Positions 20,443 to 30,395 of a DNA stretch of 32,052 nt are shown here, one piece after another (position 1 is the first letter of the stretch; each line of letters begins with the position of its first letter). The stretch covers positions 1 through 32,052 of the forward strand of contig JADGJL010000206.1 of assembly GCA_027600665.1 (NCBI GenBank), written 5' to 3'. The notes beneath the pieces were generated by a model. It worked only from the letters and a program-made list of their open reading frames with translations, had not been told where the DNA came from and did no database searches. A program made the position numbers and the translations under genes. The DNA comes from Irineochytrium annulatum (Eukaryota > Chytridiomycota > Chytridiomycetes > Chytridiales > Chytridiaceae).

Positions 20443-23400
20443 ATGACCCAGTACTATCCGCCGTCCTTCCATCGCCTCTACGACACACACAACACCGAGC
20501 ACATCCCATTCAACGACCTCGACGCCATCACGAGCCTCGAGGCTCCTAAGTTCATCCACATCCCAACGAAACGGAATGCGCCTCGCAGGCAGAGCCAGGC
20601 CGCCGTCGCCGCATCCACCGTGGCCGTCATGCAGACGCTCTTCAGCGTGTTCAGAAGGGGGAAAGGAGCAGCGGGCGATGCCGGGGGTGGGTTTGACGAC
20701 GCAAGTGTCGATGATGCCGGCAATGCCGACGACGCGGAGTACGCGCTTGACTTTGAGCAGAAGCTTCTGCCCATGATCAGGGCCGCAATGGAGCTTCCAA
20801 AGCGCGGCGGCGGCAGGGGCAGGCAGACGAACAGCACCGCAACGCGGAGCAAGTCGCCGCACGCGGCCCCCGCGGCGGAGAGTTGCGAGGAGAAGGAGTT
20901 GGCGCCGCGGCTGTCGTTCACCTCGAGGCTCCCATCGGACATCAGGTCGAGCCGGACATCCGATCGGAATGCCGTGAGGACCGTTTCGATGGCGAATGAC
21001 ATTCAACTGAGCGACTTCCGCGGCGGGGTCGGGTCGAGCTACGAAGACATTTTAGAGGACAGTCAGGAGGAGAAGGCCATCACCACCCTGATGAGGACTA
21101 CATCCGTCTTGCTGCCGAATAAGCTGCAGTGGGAGGCGTTAAAGCAGCTGAGGATAGATGCCGGTGCCCCGGAGCGGTCGGAGTACGGGATTGAGAAGCT
21201 TGTCCAGTAAGAACGAACCACTGGGTCCGACTTCTTGTGCTGATCATTGCAGTTACTACGGACTTCTAGAGAACATGGAGTCCAAGTTTCCCTTCCAGAC
21301 AAACGGGGTGAAGATGGGCTTTAAGTGGTTTGAGGCCTTCCGGCAGGAGAAGAAGAGTAAGGGGTTTATTTGTGCCGTAGCGGGTCTGACGCTAAGAAGT
21401 TGTCACGGATTGCATTCAATATGAGAAGGCCGCCGTTTTGTTTAACGTGGCCGCGATTCTTTCACAAATGGGTGCTTCTCAACACATTTGGACGGCGGAA
21501 GGAGCGAAGAAGGGCGGAGAATACTTTCAGGTAAAGTATCAGTATGGCGAGCTGCTCTCCTCTGATTTCAATTGAAGAGGGCTGCCGGAATTCTTTTACA
21601 TTTGCGGGATACCCTTTCGCAACGAATACAAGTTCGCTTAGATAGCTCTTCGGATCTGTCGGAGGAGTCGTTGACATCGACGGCGCAAATGATGTTGTCG
21701 CAGGCTGTTGAATGCTTTTATGACAAGGCGAACCAAGGTACGGAGGTGTTTAGTTTCTTAATTTTTGACGCACGTTGAAGAGAGGTCGTCTAGCAAAACA
21801 ATTTCGAAAATTGCCGCGCAGGCCTCGGATTTCTACAAATCGGCCGTCGTGAAGGCGACGACTGGCACACGTCAAAGATATTCGAAGGTGGGAGTTATAT
21901 TCAAATTACTTTAATTAAACGCGCAATCCTCTAGCCTATCATGACGCAGATTGTGACCAAGCAGTATCTATTTGAGGCAATCGCCCACTTCCACGCCCCT
22001 ACGGAGTCGACGTCGCCCGATCAAGCCGTTGGGGAGCGCCTCGCGAGGTTGACGGTGGCGAAGACGATTGTCGCGGAGGCTGTGAGGCAGTCGAAGGACG
22101 CCGAGAGCAGCTTGCATAATGTCGTCCTGGTTAGTTGCACTTGCATTTTTCTCGCTTCAATGGCTAAACTGAAGTAATACAAGGCCTACGCACGGCAAAT
22201 CAATTCCTCTCACCTCCTGACGGACGGCGCGAACTTTGAGAAGCATAAGAATGCGGACGTGGACCAGAGGCTCGTTAGCAAGCTCGCGAGGCCGACGTCA
22301 CCTTTAGTCGCACCAACGCCTGCCGAGAGAATCCTAAAGGCCAGCTCTAGGTTCCGGGATGGGAACATCTTCGCGGGCATTATCTCGCCTTTGCTAAAGA
22401 GCGATATCGCGGTCTTGAAAGCAACTTATATGAAGGTCGTCAACCACGGCAGGGCGAGCTTGGAGTCTTCGCTAGCTGATATTGAAACGTACGTAAAGTT
22501 AGTGGACAGTAACGCCTGGGCTGACTCGGAAACATAGCGTGCTGTTTGAACTGAAGCTAACGCTCCCGGATGATATGGCGGGGAGTAAGCTTGACCCAGT
22601 CGATGAGACGGATGTGAACTCAAGGAGCTTGTTGGACATCAACCGGGTCAACGCCGCCTACGTCTGGAAGCAGATGCAGATCTACCAGAACGCCGAGATC
22701 CGCGTCAAAACCGAGGAGCTGCTGCCGTTTATCGATCGTCTGAACATGTACATCGCGAACAATATCAACTCGGTAGGATTATGTGCTGGATCGCACGTGC
22801 AAGCCAGCTAATTGTGGGATGGACCTAGATCAACGAGAATCTCTCCCGGGTCGATACTGAGGACGACTCCATTCGTCGAACGGTCTCCAACCTTCGCTAC
22901 CACCTCGTCGTCCTCAACGACGCGGCCCAGATCCGCGCCAACAGCCGGAACTGCTTAAAGGTCTTCCACGACAGCGAGCTCGGCGGAAAGTTCGCCGTCT
23001 CTTTTTGGACCGAGGCGCAGCTGAGGTCCGCCCTGCCGTGTCTAGATATGAACCACAGGCGCGGCGCAGAGGACCCGGCCGTCGTCGGGAAGAGGCGGGC
23101 GGCCATGCGGGATAGGGCCGAGTGCCTCGAGGATATTGCAAGGTCGAGGAATGAGGCGAAGGTGTTGATGCGGAAGATTGACACGTACGCCGCACCGGGC
23201 ATTGAAGGTGGGGGGTTTTTACACGGATTTTAATGCGCAGGATTGATGCTTTTTACCAGATTTTAAAGAGAATAAGCCGGAGGGGGACGATATTCATCGG
23301 CGGCTCCAGTCACGCTTGGCGGAATTGCGAGATATAGAGGACTCGTGCGGACGGCTCCTTCAGATGCAAGCCATGACCTTGGGTCAAATTACCGAGCAGA

Positions 23401-26400
23401 CGAAGGTTATCCAGAGCTCCACTCAGGAGGATCGGACCACGGCTCAGACGATCGAGGAGTTCCGAGAAATTTTTAAAATTTATGCAAAGTTCCGTCATGA
23501 CGCGCAAGTAGAAATCAAGGTAATTCGTTATTTGCATAACAAACGAGTAACATGGCTATTCGAAGATGTGCATTAAATTGAGGGAGCACTCTTTGCAAAT
23601 ATTGGCCGAATGCATGCGCTTGCCAAAGGCGGCGCCGTCTACAACTGACCCCGATGAGGTGGATCCGCAACTCGCCTTGTTTATGGACTCGAAGATCACA
23701 CCTTTCAGCGGCCTTCACTTTTCAAAAGGCAACCTGGCTGACGATGAAACAGCGGACCAAAGTCATCCTTCGCCCGGTCACCACTCGTCAATCATTGGTG
23801 ACTTCTTTGCTCGGTTCAGTCACTATGCCGCGCCGTTGAGCAGCCTCCACCACTCCCTCTTTGACAGCTCTCTCGAAACTGTTACAAACACTAACGAAAC
23901 CGCCGCGGACCGCCTGAACAATCAAACGAACGCCCCTAACAAACTCGATATACCCGATAACGAGCTCCTGGAAGCCACCCGTCAAAGTATGTTCAACGCT
24001 CAGTATCACGGCTCCCTCCCGCTTGTCCTCCCCGGCTCGGGCGTTCCTCACATCAATACCGCTTACACCACAACCACACCCCGCCCGCCGGTGATCGTCA
24101 GCCCGACGTTGCTCCCACCCTCCCCGTTGGACGCCGTCAAGGACTACGCGCGAGCACTCCACGCCCACACGGAGACGCTCACGACCGAGCGGCGGAGGCT
24201 CGAGCGCGACTTGCAAGAGGCCCTTGACGCCGAGCGGTCCCACCGTGACGAGGCCGCCCGGCTCGCGGCGGAGACGCACCGGCAGATCATCGAGAGCGCA
24301 CGCGGTCTCGTTGAGCGGCGGCCGACGCCGCCGATCGAGCAGCCGTCGATGCGAAGCTCGGTCGCGGCGGAGATTCGTGAGGAGCTCGAGAATAGCCGGA
24401 GGACTTTCTTGATTGAGGGGGAGGACACGTCGGGCAGCACGGGATCGGGGGATGACCCCGAGCCGACCCTCGCGTTCCGGTGGCCCCGAGGACCGCGGCA
24501 AGGTTCGGCTAGGAGCTTTGACGACTTGGGCGGCGGAAGTAGCCCCGGCTCTAGAAGAGTGTCGACCAACGTGCCGCCTCCCGGCCGCAGCATAAGCCCC
24601 TCGCCGATGTTGGCGCAGAGCTCGAACCTCAGCAACGGCGGGCAGAAGAGCGCGCTCGGGAAGTGGATGAACTGGATCGGGATGGGTGCCACCACCGGGG
24701 AGGGCGATGGAAACCCCGGCCCGATGGCCAAGGTCCACAAGAAAGTCCAATTCCGCCCGAATCGCCGGCCGAGCAGCGGACGCTTTTACGCTGCAAACAT
24801 CGAGCTCGACTCTGGTCCACCCACGATCCGGAAGATCTCCCACGCGGACAGCCAGGCGGACCGATTTTTCGACGCGGAGGAGGAACCGTCGTCACCGCTG
24901 ATGCAGTCGGGAACGCCAAATCCCGTCGCCGGTGGTCGCGCGCAGAACCTCAGTGGCAGCTACCGGGGTGGGATAAATGTCAGGCCGGAGATGACACGGG
25001 TCGCCACCCCGCTGAGCAACGCTGGAAACGTCATACCGCGGAAGACCGTCAATCGGGATTACTCGCCCGAGAAAGATGCTGAATCGCTTTCTGCGTCTTC
25101 ACCCGCTCGCATCCCCCCGAGGCCGAGGGCGTCTTCGGGTTCATATGACGTGATCCACTCCGGCAGTCTGGTCGACAAATATATCGCCGCCAACCCTTCT
25201 TCGAGCGACTCGGACGCAACACCCTCTAGCGGCGATGTCGTCGACGCCAGGACTGCCCACGCCGCCATCAAGCGTGACGCCAGCCCGCGCAGGGCAGGCG
25301 TAGCTCCCGGCTCCCCCAACCGCCTGACTGCCGCCCGCATGATGGACAGTCCCGCGGGTACGGAAGACGATTATTGCACGCGAGAGCAGGTCAACGTGAG
25401 CACACAGGCCAGCATCGCAGTCGACTACCACGACGGCGGTGGGCGCGACGAGCACCACCGTCGGCTCGCTCGCCTCGCGTCCGCGCGCCGGTCGCGTAGG
25501 AGCGGGAGCGGCGGGGTCCGTAGTAGTTCCGCCCGTTCGCCGGCCAGGGCGAGGTCCGCCGACCGCGTGCCTCTTCGCCATGCGCGTGCGGAGGACGACG
25601 AGGAAGAGAACGGGCCGGCGCGAGTTAGCGAGGAGTATCAACCATTTGGCGGCTTTGTTATGGGGCCGGGTGGTGGGGTGGACAGGAGTGCTGTAGAGCC
25701 GCCGAGCCTGAGCGCGGCGTGGCAAATTCATCAGCAACAAATCAGGCAGCAGGAGAGGAATCAGGAGAAAGTCCAGGAGCAGATGAGGTTGCAGATGCTG
25801 CAACAGCAAGAACGGGAGCAGCAGCGGTTGCGACAGGAGCTGCTGGAACGGGAGGCAATCGAGCAACAAGCGTTACAACAGCAAGCGTTACTGCAGCAGC
25901 AGGCGTTGCAACGGCAAGCTCTACAGCAGCAAGCTTTGGAACAACATGCTCTGCAGCAACAATTGCAGCAACAGCGGCTGTTCGAGTTGCAGCAGCAACA
26001 GCAGGCGGAGAAAGAACGAGCGGAGCAGCAAGAGCAACTCCGGCGACGTCAACAGCAACAGGCGGAGAAAGAACGAGCGGAGCAACAGGAGCTACTTCGG
26101 CAACGTCAACAACAACATGCCCAGCAACAACTTCTCGCCCAGCAAAGAACCCGCGAGGTTCGTGAGGCTCGTGATGCCCATGAGGCTCGCGAAGCTTGGG
26201 AGGCGCAGCATCACGCTCAAGCTCAACAGCGCTACCGTGAGCAAGTTGCACAAGCGACCCGGAGTCAAACCCTGCCACAGCGTCCCGCCTCGCCCCCTCG
26301 TGGGCTACATCAACAACAGGCGTCTCACCACTTGGCCATGAGTCCCGACCCGTCCTCGAATCTCTTCGCTCAAGGCGGCGGTGCGGGGATTGGGGACAAC

Positions 26401-26984
26401 CACCGCAGCACCATCCTAACTGTCTACTCGATCGTCCCCACCACCACGGTCCTCCACCACCAGCCGCCCTACCCTTCTGTTCCAAATGCCCTCGATGAGA
26501 AGCTCGCGTCAGCTACAGCTGGGGTCCCGATGACGAAGGGGCGGTCGCTTTCGCCTAAACGCCGACCGGTGGACACGTCCGCAATCAACAGCAAGTTCGC
26601 GGTTGCAGGCTCCGGCGCTCAAAAAACTTTTGGGGATCCGCTAGGATTCCAAATGCAGCAGGGAGCGCTCGTTGGGGGCGTGGCGGCGGCGATGATGATT
26701 GCGGATGAGAGGCACGGGGCTGGACCTCGTGCGGTCGAGGATTTACTGCAGGAGGCGCTGCCAAACACCGGAAGGGGTGGAAAGAAGGGGCACCATGGTT
26801 TGTTGTCCACAATCCATCTTTGCATTCAAATTGTGTACTCAACTTCGTCTTAGGCGAGGCATCTAGATTAAGGCATACGGCGAACAAGATGAAGCGTGAG
26901 AACGACCGCCTGGTGGACGCGCTGCTCACCGAGTCTATGTCGTCGGACGTGACGACGATCGACTCACACAAGGGAAAGCGATAA
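20443..26984 (+). CDS. Very large BRO1-domain protein (Bro1/Rim20/ALIX family) with Gln-rich C-terminal half
   Basis: Twelve exons: 20443-21206, 21253-21356, 21397-21530, 21578-21737, 21781-21887, 21935-22129, 22184-22488, 22538-22772, 22829-23207, 23260-23519, 23566-26797 and 26854-26984. They sum to 6006 nt, 2001 aa. BRO1 proteins bind ESCRT-III (Snf7) at endosomes in multivesicular-body sorting or, as Rim20, in pH signalling. Seen: FIHIPTKR (37-44), an inserted disordered stretch, then LQWEALKQLR (228), HYYGLLENMESKFPF, QYEKAAVLFNVAAILSQMG, KTISKIAAQASDFYKSAV, which follow the ALIX BRO1 domain. Helical V-domain-like sequence runs to about 930. The rest is low-complexity: a short coiled coil (TERRRLERDLQEALDAE), Ser/Pro-rich parts, and a Gln-rich coil near 1600-1783 with repeats of LQQQA and QQAEKERAEQQE. 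Family members are usually 650-1000 aa, so this is about double. A misjoined second gene within exon 11 cannot be fully excluded, but the frame is continuous. Confidence 0.88.
25720..26270 (+). repeat. CAG/CAA-rich low-complexity tract coding Gln-rich coil
   Basis: Imperfect CAR-codon repeats code for the Gln-rich region of the BRO1 protein. Two longer near-identical units, CAGGCGGAGAAAGAACGAGC followed by GGAGCA, start near 26003 and 26060. CAA and CAG are mixed, which limits slippage. All interruptions keep the frame. Confidence 0.85.
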
Positions 26985-27473
26985 TCTAATTAATACCTGC
27001 TAGGTTAAGGACAGATTAAGCCAGTAGTAAATGATTTTTGTTTTGCTGTAATGTCTGCATACAAAGACTAAGGAATTATTCATCGCATAACAACGTGGTT
27101 GCGCTTCTACGTTTATCCCCGTACGATCTAATTCACCTGCTTTCCCTGTGAATAGCCTCGATAATACTCAACAACGATTCAGGCGCTGTCAGATATTTAG
27201 TCAAGTTGATGGTAATGCAGCAAATGTAGTGCCGCGAAAACCCTGATCAACTAATTGCTTCCTCCATGCGCCTTTTCGTGGATAAGGGTGGTAAACGGGG
27301 GGAAAGGTGTTATGACGGGGGCGTGAGAAATTTGCTGCAATATTTCAGCTGTTAATTTTTCGCTCAGCCCAGAAAGCCCTAGCGACCCTGACCGCCTTGA
27401 CAAAGTATTTAAAGTCGCTGTTCCTTCCTACCTTCAGTCCAACACAACCTCATCAACCATCACCTCCACTACC
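26985..27473. other. Intergenic region: 3' flank of BRO1 gene and promoter of Cys-rich protein gene
   Basis: 489 bp, A/T-rich in the first 250 bp. No open frame or RNA gene recognised. The promoter side has a TATTTAAAG box and a C/A-rich leader just before the start codon. Confidence 0.6.
27406..27414 (+). promoter_or_regulatory. TATA-like box of the Cys-rich secreted protein gene
   Basis: TATTTAAAG lies 60-68 nt before the ATG at 27474, followed by a C/A-rich leader (CAACACAACCTCATCAACC). The other secreted-protein gene, on the opposite strand, has TATTTAACC at almost the same distance. This is consistent with a TATA-driven, short-leader promoter. Confidence 0.6.
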
Positions 27474-28407
27474 ATGTTCAGCATTCTCCTTGTCGCCCTC
27501 GCCGGCGCCGCTGCTGCCGCCCCTTCTATCTCCACTGGCGCCATGTGTTCCGACTGCAGGGTCACCGCCGAGTGCGCCGAGGGTCTCTCTTGCTCTCCGT
27601 CCGGCTACTGCACCGTTGACAACTGGAACCCGCGCTTTGGCCACTTGCCCGCGTGTGCGCCTCACAAGGTCTGTGTGCTTCTCCCGTTGCTTCATTAACG
27701 CGTTCGCTGACCTCTTTTAAACAGCCGCTCCCTCACCATACCACGGATTCTTCAGACCTCCTGCCTCGTGACTCCGGCAACTCTGCTGACCTCACGGGCA
27801 CCGTCGGTGTCTGCGGTGACTGCCGCCTGGACGCAACTCTCTGCGCCGGCTCGCTCACCTGCTCAGATGCGGGCTACTGCGTCAACCTCCGCCCGCCTGC
27901 CCCCCGCACAAGCCCTTCGGCCTCTGCCACGTGTGCAAAGGGGATAACCAGTGCACTGAGGGCCTTAAGTGCGGCGAGGCCGGTTACTGCGGATTCGCCA
28001 ACGCCCATATCGGCCTCGGCCCTGTCTGCCCTCCCAACGGCCAGGGCTTCGCCGACGCCACGCCCACCCCGGCCCCGGTCCCAACCAGCGTCGTCGTCCG
28101 CCGTGACTCGGCCGTCGCGACAGCCACCCCCGTCGCCACAGTCGGGCTCTGCGGCGACTGCCGTCTCGACGCGACCCTCTGCGCCGGCTCGCTCAGCTGC
28201 TCCGACGCGGGCTACTGCATCAACACGCACTCCAGGTTCCGCCTGCCCGCCTGCCCCCCGCACAAGCCCTTCGGCCTCTGCCACGCGTGCAAAGCGGATA
28301 ACCAATGCAGTGAGGGCCTTAAGTGCGGCGTGGTCGGCATCTGCGGCTTCGCCAACCCCAACGTCGGCCTCGGGCCCATGTGCCCGCCTAATGGCGAGGG
28401 GTTATAA
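27474..28407 (+). pseudogene. Secreted Cys-rich modular protein, reading frame broken in module 2
   Basis: Exons 27474-27668 and 27725-28407. It starts with a secretion signal (MFSILLVALAGAAAAA) and then has Cys-rich modules of two kinds: an A unit (CGDCRLDATLCAGSLTCSDA then GYC) and a B unit (HVCKGDNQCTEGLKCGEAGY then CGFAN). A diverged A unit is in exon 1; A+B pairs follow at about 27811-28050 and 28144-28397, highly similar at DNA level. Near 27885-27895 the first pair lacks 12 nt and then 4 nt (CTGC) compared with the second, so the frame shifts by one. Downstream Cys modules are intact only in the shifted frame. The original frame stays open to about 28426 but loses the Cys pattern. So this is a recent pseudogene, an allele-specific break, or a sequence error. 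The fold is reminiscent of small disulfide (Dickkopf-N-like) modules; function unknown. Confidence 0.65.
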
Positions 28408-28925
28408 GGGTGGACGATCATGTTAGATGGGAATTAATGGAAGGTGGGGTCACGATTTGTGACCCTCCACTTGGTTATCGTTATTACTTTATCGCTCTTC
28501 TCGATCTGGTGAACCAGTTTGCACCTCTTAGAACCGAACGCGCGTTCATTTAACTTTTTAATTATCCTCTATGCTTGAGAGTGCAAATCACTTTCATATA
28601 ATTGCACTACAATAAACGCAAGTCTCTGCACTATCTTTATCTCATGCTGAACGGCTGCTGCAAAGTTGCGACGACGAAGGACGGCTCGACACGCGCAGAC
28701 GTGTGGCATCGCTTTCTCGTCGCTTTCTCTTTGATATCTCATCATTTATATATTTCTCCAATACCTTTGTATTTACCTTGCGCGACAGCAAGTCTTCTCT
28801 GCAATAGTCGGTGAAATACGCGTCAGCTTGTAAGGACTTCCACATCTGCAAGATGTCAAAGTCGATTAAAGTGCATTAGTTACCTTGAGCAACCCTCCTC
28901 GGCGTGCCTGACCGCCGCCGGCAGG
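28408..28925. other. Intergenic region upstream of dynactin p25
   Basis: 518 bp between the Cys-rich gene and the p25 gene. It has an AATAAA at 28611-28616, about 200 nt after the Cys-rich gene, and one possible small minus-strand gene, listed separately. Nothing else seen. Confidence 0.55.
28642..28845 (-). CDS. Possible small minus-strand gene of unknown function
   Basis: An open frame from ATG 28845 reads MWKSLQADAYFTDYCREDLL then SRK and runs to 28642 (67 aa). The first 23 codons look protein-like and are followed by a good donor (AAG then GTAAATAC); splicing to acceptors downstream would give a shorter product. Just upstream, CTCAAG then GTAACTAATG and TTGACATCTTGCAG could bound a 5'UTR intron. 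It lies head-to-head with the p25 gene, 80 bp away. I recognise no family. It may be chance. Confidence 0.3.
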   Translation of the reverse strand: MWKSLQADAYFTDYCREDLLSRKVNTKVLEKYINDEISKRKRRESDATRLRVSSRPSSSQLCSSRSA

Positions 28926-29897
28926 ATGGAGACGCCGACGCAGGCCTACGATCGGACCGAGTACATTGAGACCGATACGGGGAACAAGGTCAGCAGAAAG
29001 AGCATCATCTGCGGGAGCCAGGTACAATTTCAATATGCGTTTTACGCTGCATTGTTTGTGAGCTGACCTGGTTATGATATTCTTGTGCAGAACATCATTC
29101 TCGGTGGCAAGGTATTCCTCGTTCTATTTGGCTTCTTGATTTACACTTCTTCAACGTTTACCCAATAAAATGATTGCTGACGCAGACGATCATTCAAACC
29201 GACGTCGTGGTATGCCACTAATTGACATTGTCGTGCAATAGCCTTAACTTAATTTTAGGTGCGAGGAGACCTCAGGAGATCCAATCCTGGCGGCGCTGTC
29301 GTCGTCGCGATCGGAAAGTACAGCCTCCTGAGCCAGCGGTCGGTCATACGGCCACCCTATAAGACGTACAAAGGGTGTGTGTGTTCTTTCCGTTCTCTCT
29401 AGCTCTTACTGACAGCCGAATTCATGCTGACCTTGCAGCATCTTTTCCTATTACCCCATGAAGATCGGCGATCATGTGCATATTGGTGAGGACTCCATCA
29501 TTGAGGCGGCCACTATTGGCTCCTACGTCCACATCGGGAAAAACTGTGTCATTGTGAGTGTTTGTGGACTTTTTGTCTTGTGAGCTTGACTGCCAGTGTT
29601 CTCGACAAGGTTGAATTTATTTTTCCGTTTCAGGGACGATTCGCAATCATAAAAGACTGCGCACGGATATTGGACAACACCGTCATTCCGCCCAACACGG
29701 TCGTGCCGTCCTTCTCCGTTTACGGTGGCAACCCAGGTACGCAACCTTGCATTTCTTAGCCTAAACATAAACCTGTTTTTGATACCTCCTTTTTGTTTTC
29801 TCAAGGCTCCTTAGTGGACGAACTGCCCGAATGCGCACAGACGCTTTTCGAGCAGGGTTCCAAAGATTTTTACCACCGGTGTTTCCGCCCGCTTTGA
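28926..29897 (+). CDS. DCTN5: Dynactin subunit 5 (p25), left-handed beta-helix protein
   Basis: Seven exons (28926-29021, 29091-29111, 29186-29209, 29259-29374, 29439-29553, 29634-29736, 29806-29897) give 188 aa; human p25 has 182. It is part of the pointed-end complex of dynactin, which links dynein to cargo such as early endosomes. The sequence follows human p25 closely: [96 protein letters not shown] and [11 protein letters not shown]. The repeating hydrophobic hexads form the beta-helix. Exons 2 and 3 are only 21 and 24 nt, each about one strand of the helix. The start at 28926 gives [13 protein letters not shown], the usual N-terminus length. Confidence 0.95.
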
Positions 29898-30395
29898 GGA
29901 AACACTCTCTCTAGCTCTCAGCATTTGGCTGTTTATACCCCTATCTCCTTACAAGTGGCCTTCCGGCGTTGAGACATAAATGCAATAACAGCAATGAAGA
30001 TCGTTAAGCGAGCGGATACAGCTTTTTTTTTCTGTTTCATCTTTCCCTTCACGCGATTTGCTATCAACGTGTTGGCCTCGTCGGTGGGACGTCGTTGGGA
30101 TCTGTGGTGGTGTAGCCGCATCGCACCAACGCTTTTGCTGTAGAACAAAACAGTGCAATTCAAAGCCTTAAACCACGCAAACTTCGTGGTGATATCGCGA
30201 GCGAGATGGAAGTTCAAGTGGTACAAGAGTAAATAATAAAAGGCTGCCCATAGCTCAAATGGGAAAAACAGTGTTTATTTGAGCGTTAACATGAACATAA
30301 ATATCGGTACGGATAAACGAATGCAGAGGAATGGAAAAGTATAATGGGACGCAGCAAGCATGCACTACAGCAAGAGGAAGACGCCGCCCTTTCCT
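29898..30395. other. Intergenic region between convergent p25 and CBM19-like genes
   Basis: 498 bp of 3' flanks. A minus-strand AATAAA (TTTATT at 30274-30279) lies about 120 nt after the stop of the CBM19-like gene. No gene or structure supported. Confidence 0.6.

Noticed and set aside
20152..21006. 284-codon minus-strand open frame
   Set aside because: Covers promoter and exon 1 of the BRO1 gene in antisense; composition is that of reverse-complemented Ala/Asp-rich code.
23788..24843. 351-codon minus-strand open frame
   Set aside because: Antisense of BRO1-gene exon 11 in GC-rich DNA; Arg-rich, no domain, no independent splice or promoter signs.
25742..26485. 247-codon minus-strand Ala/Val-rich frame
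   Set aside because: It is the complement of the Gln-repeat tract of the BRO1 gene, which automatically yields such a frame.
27880..28426. Continuation of the unshifted frame in the Cys-rich gene
   Set aside because: Open by chance in GC-rich repeat DNA; it loses the cysteine pattern that is duplicated in the other frame.
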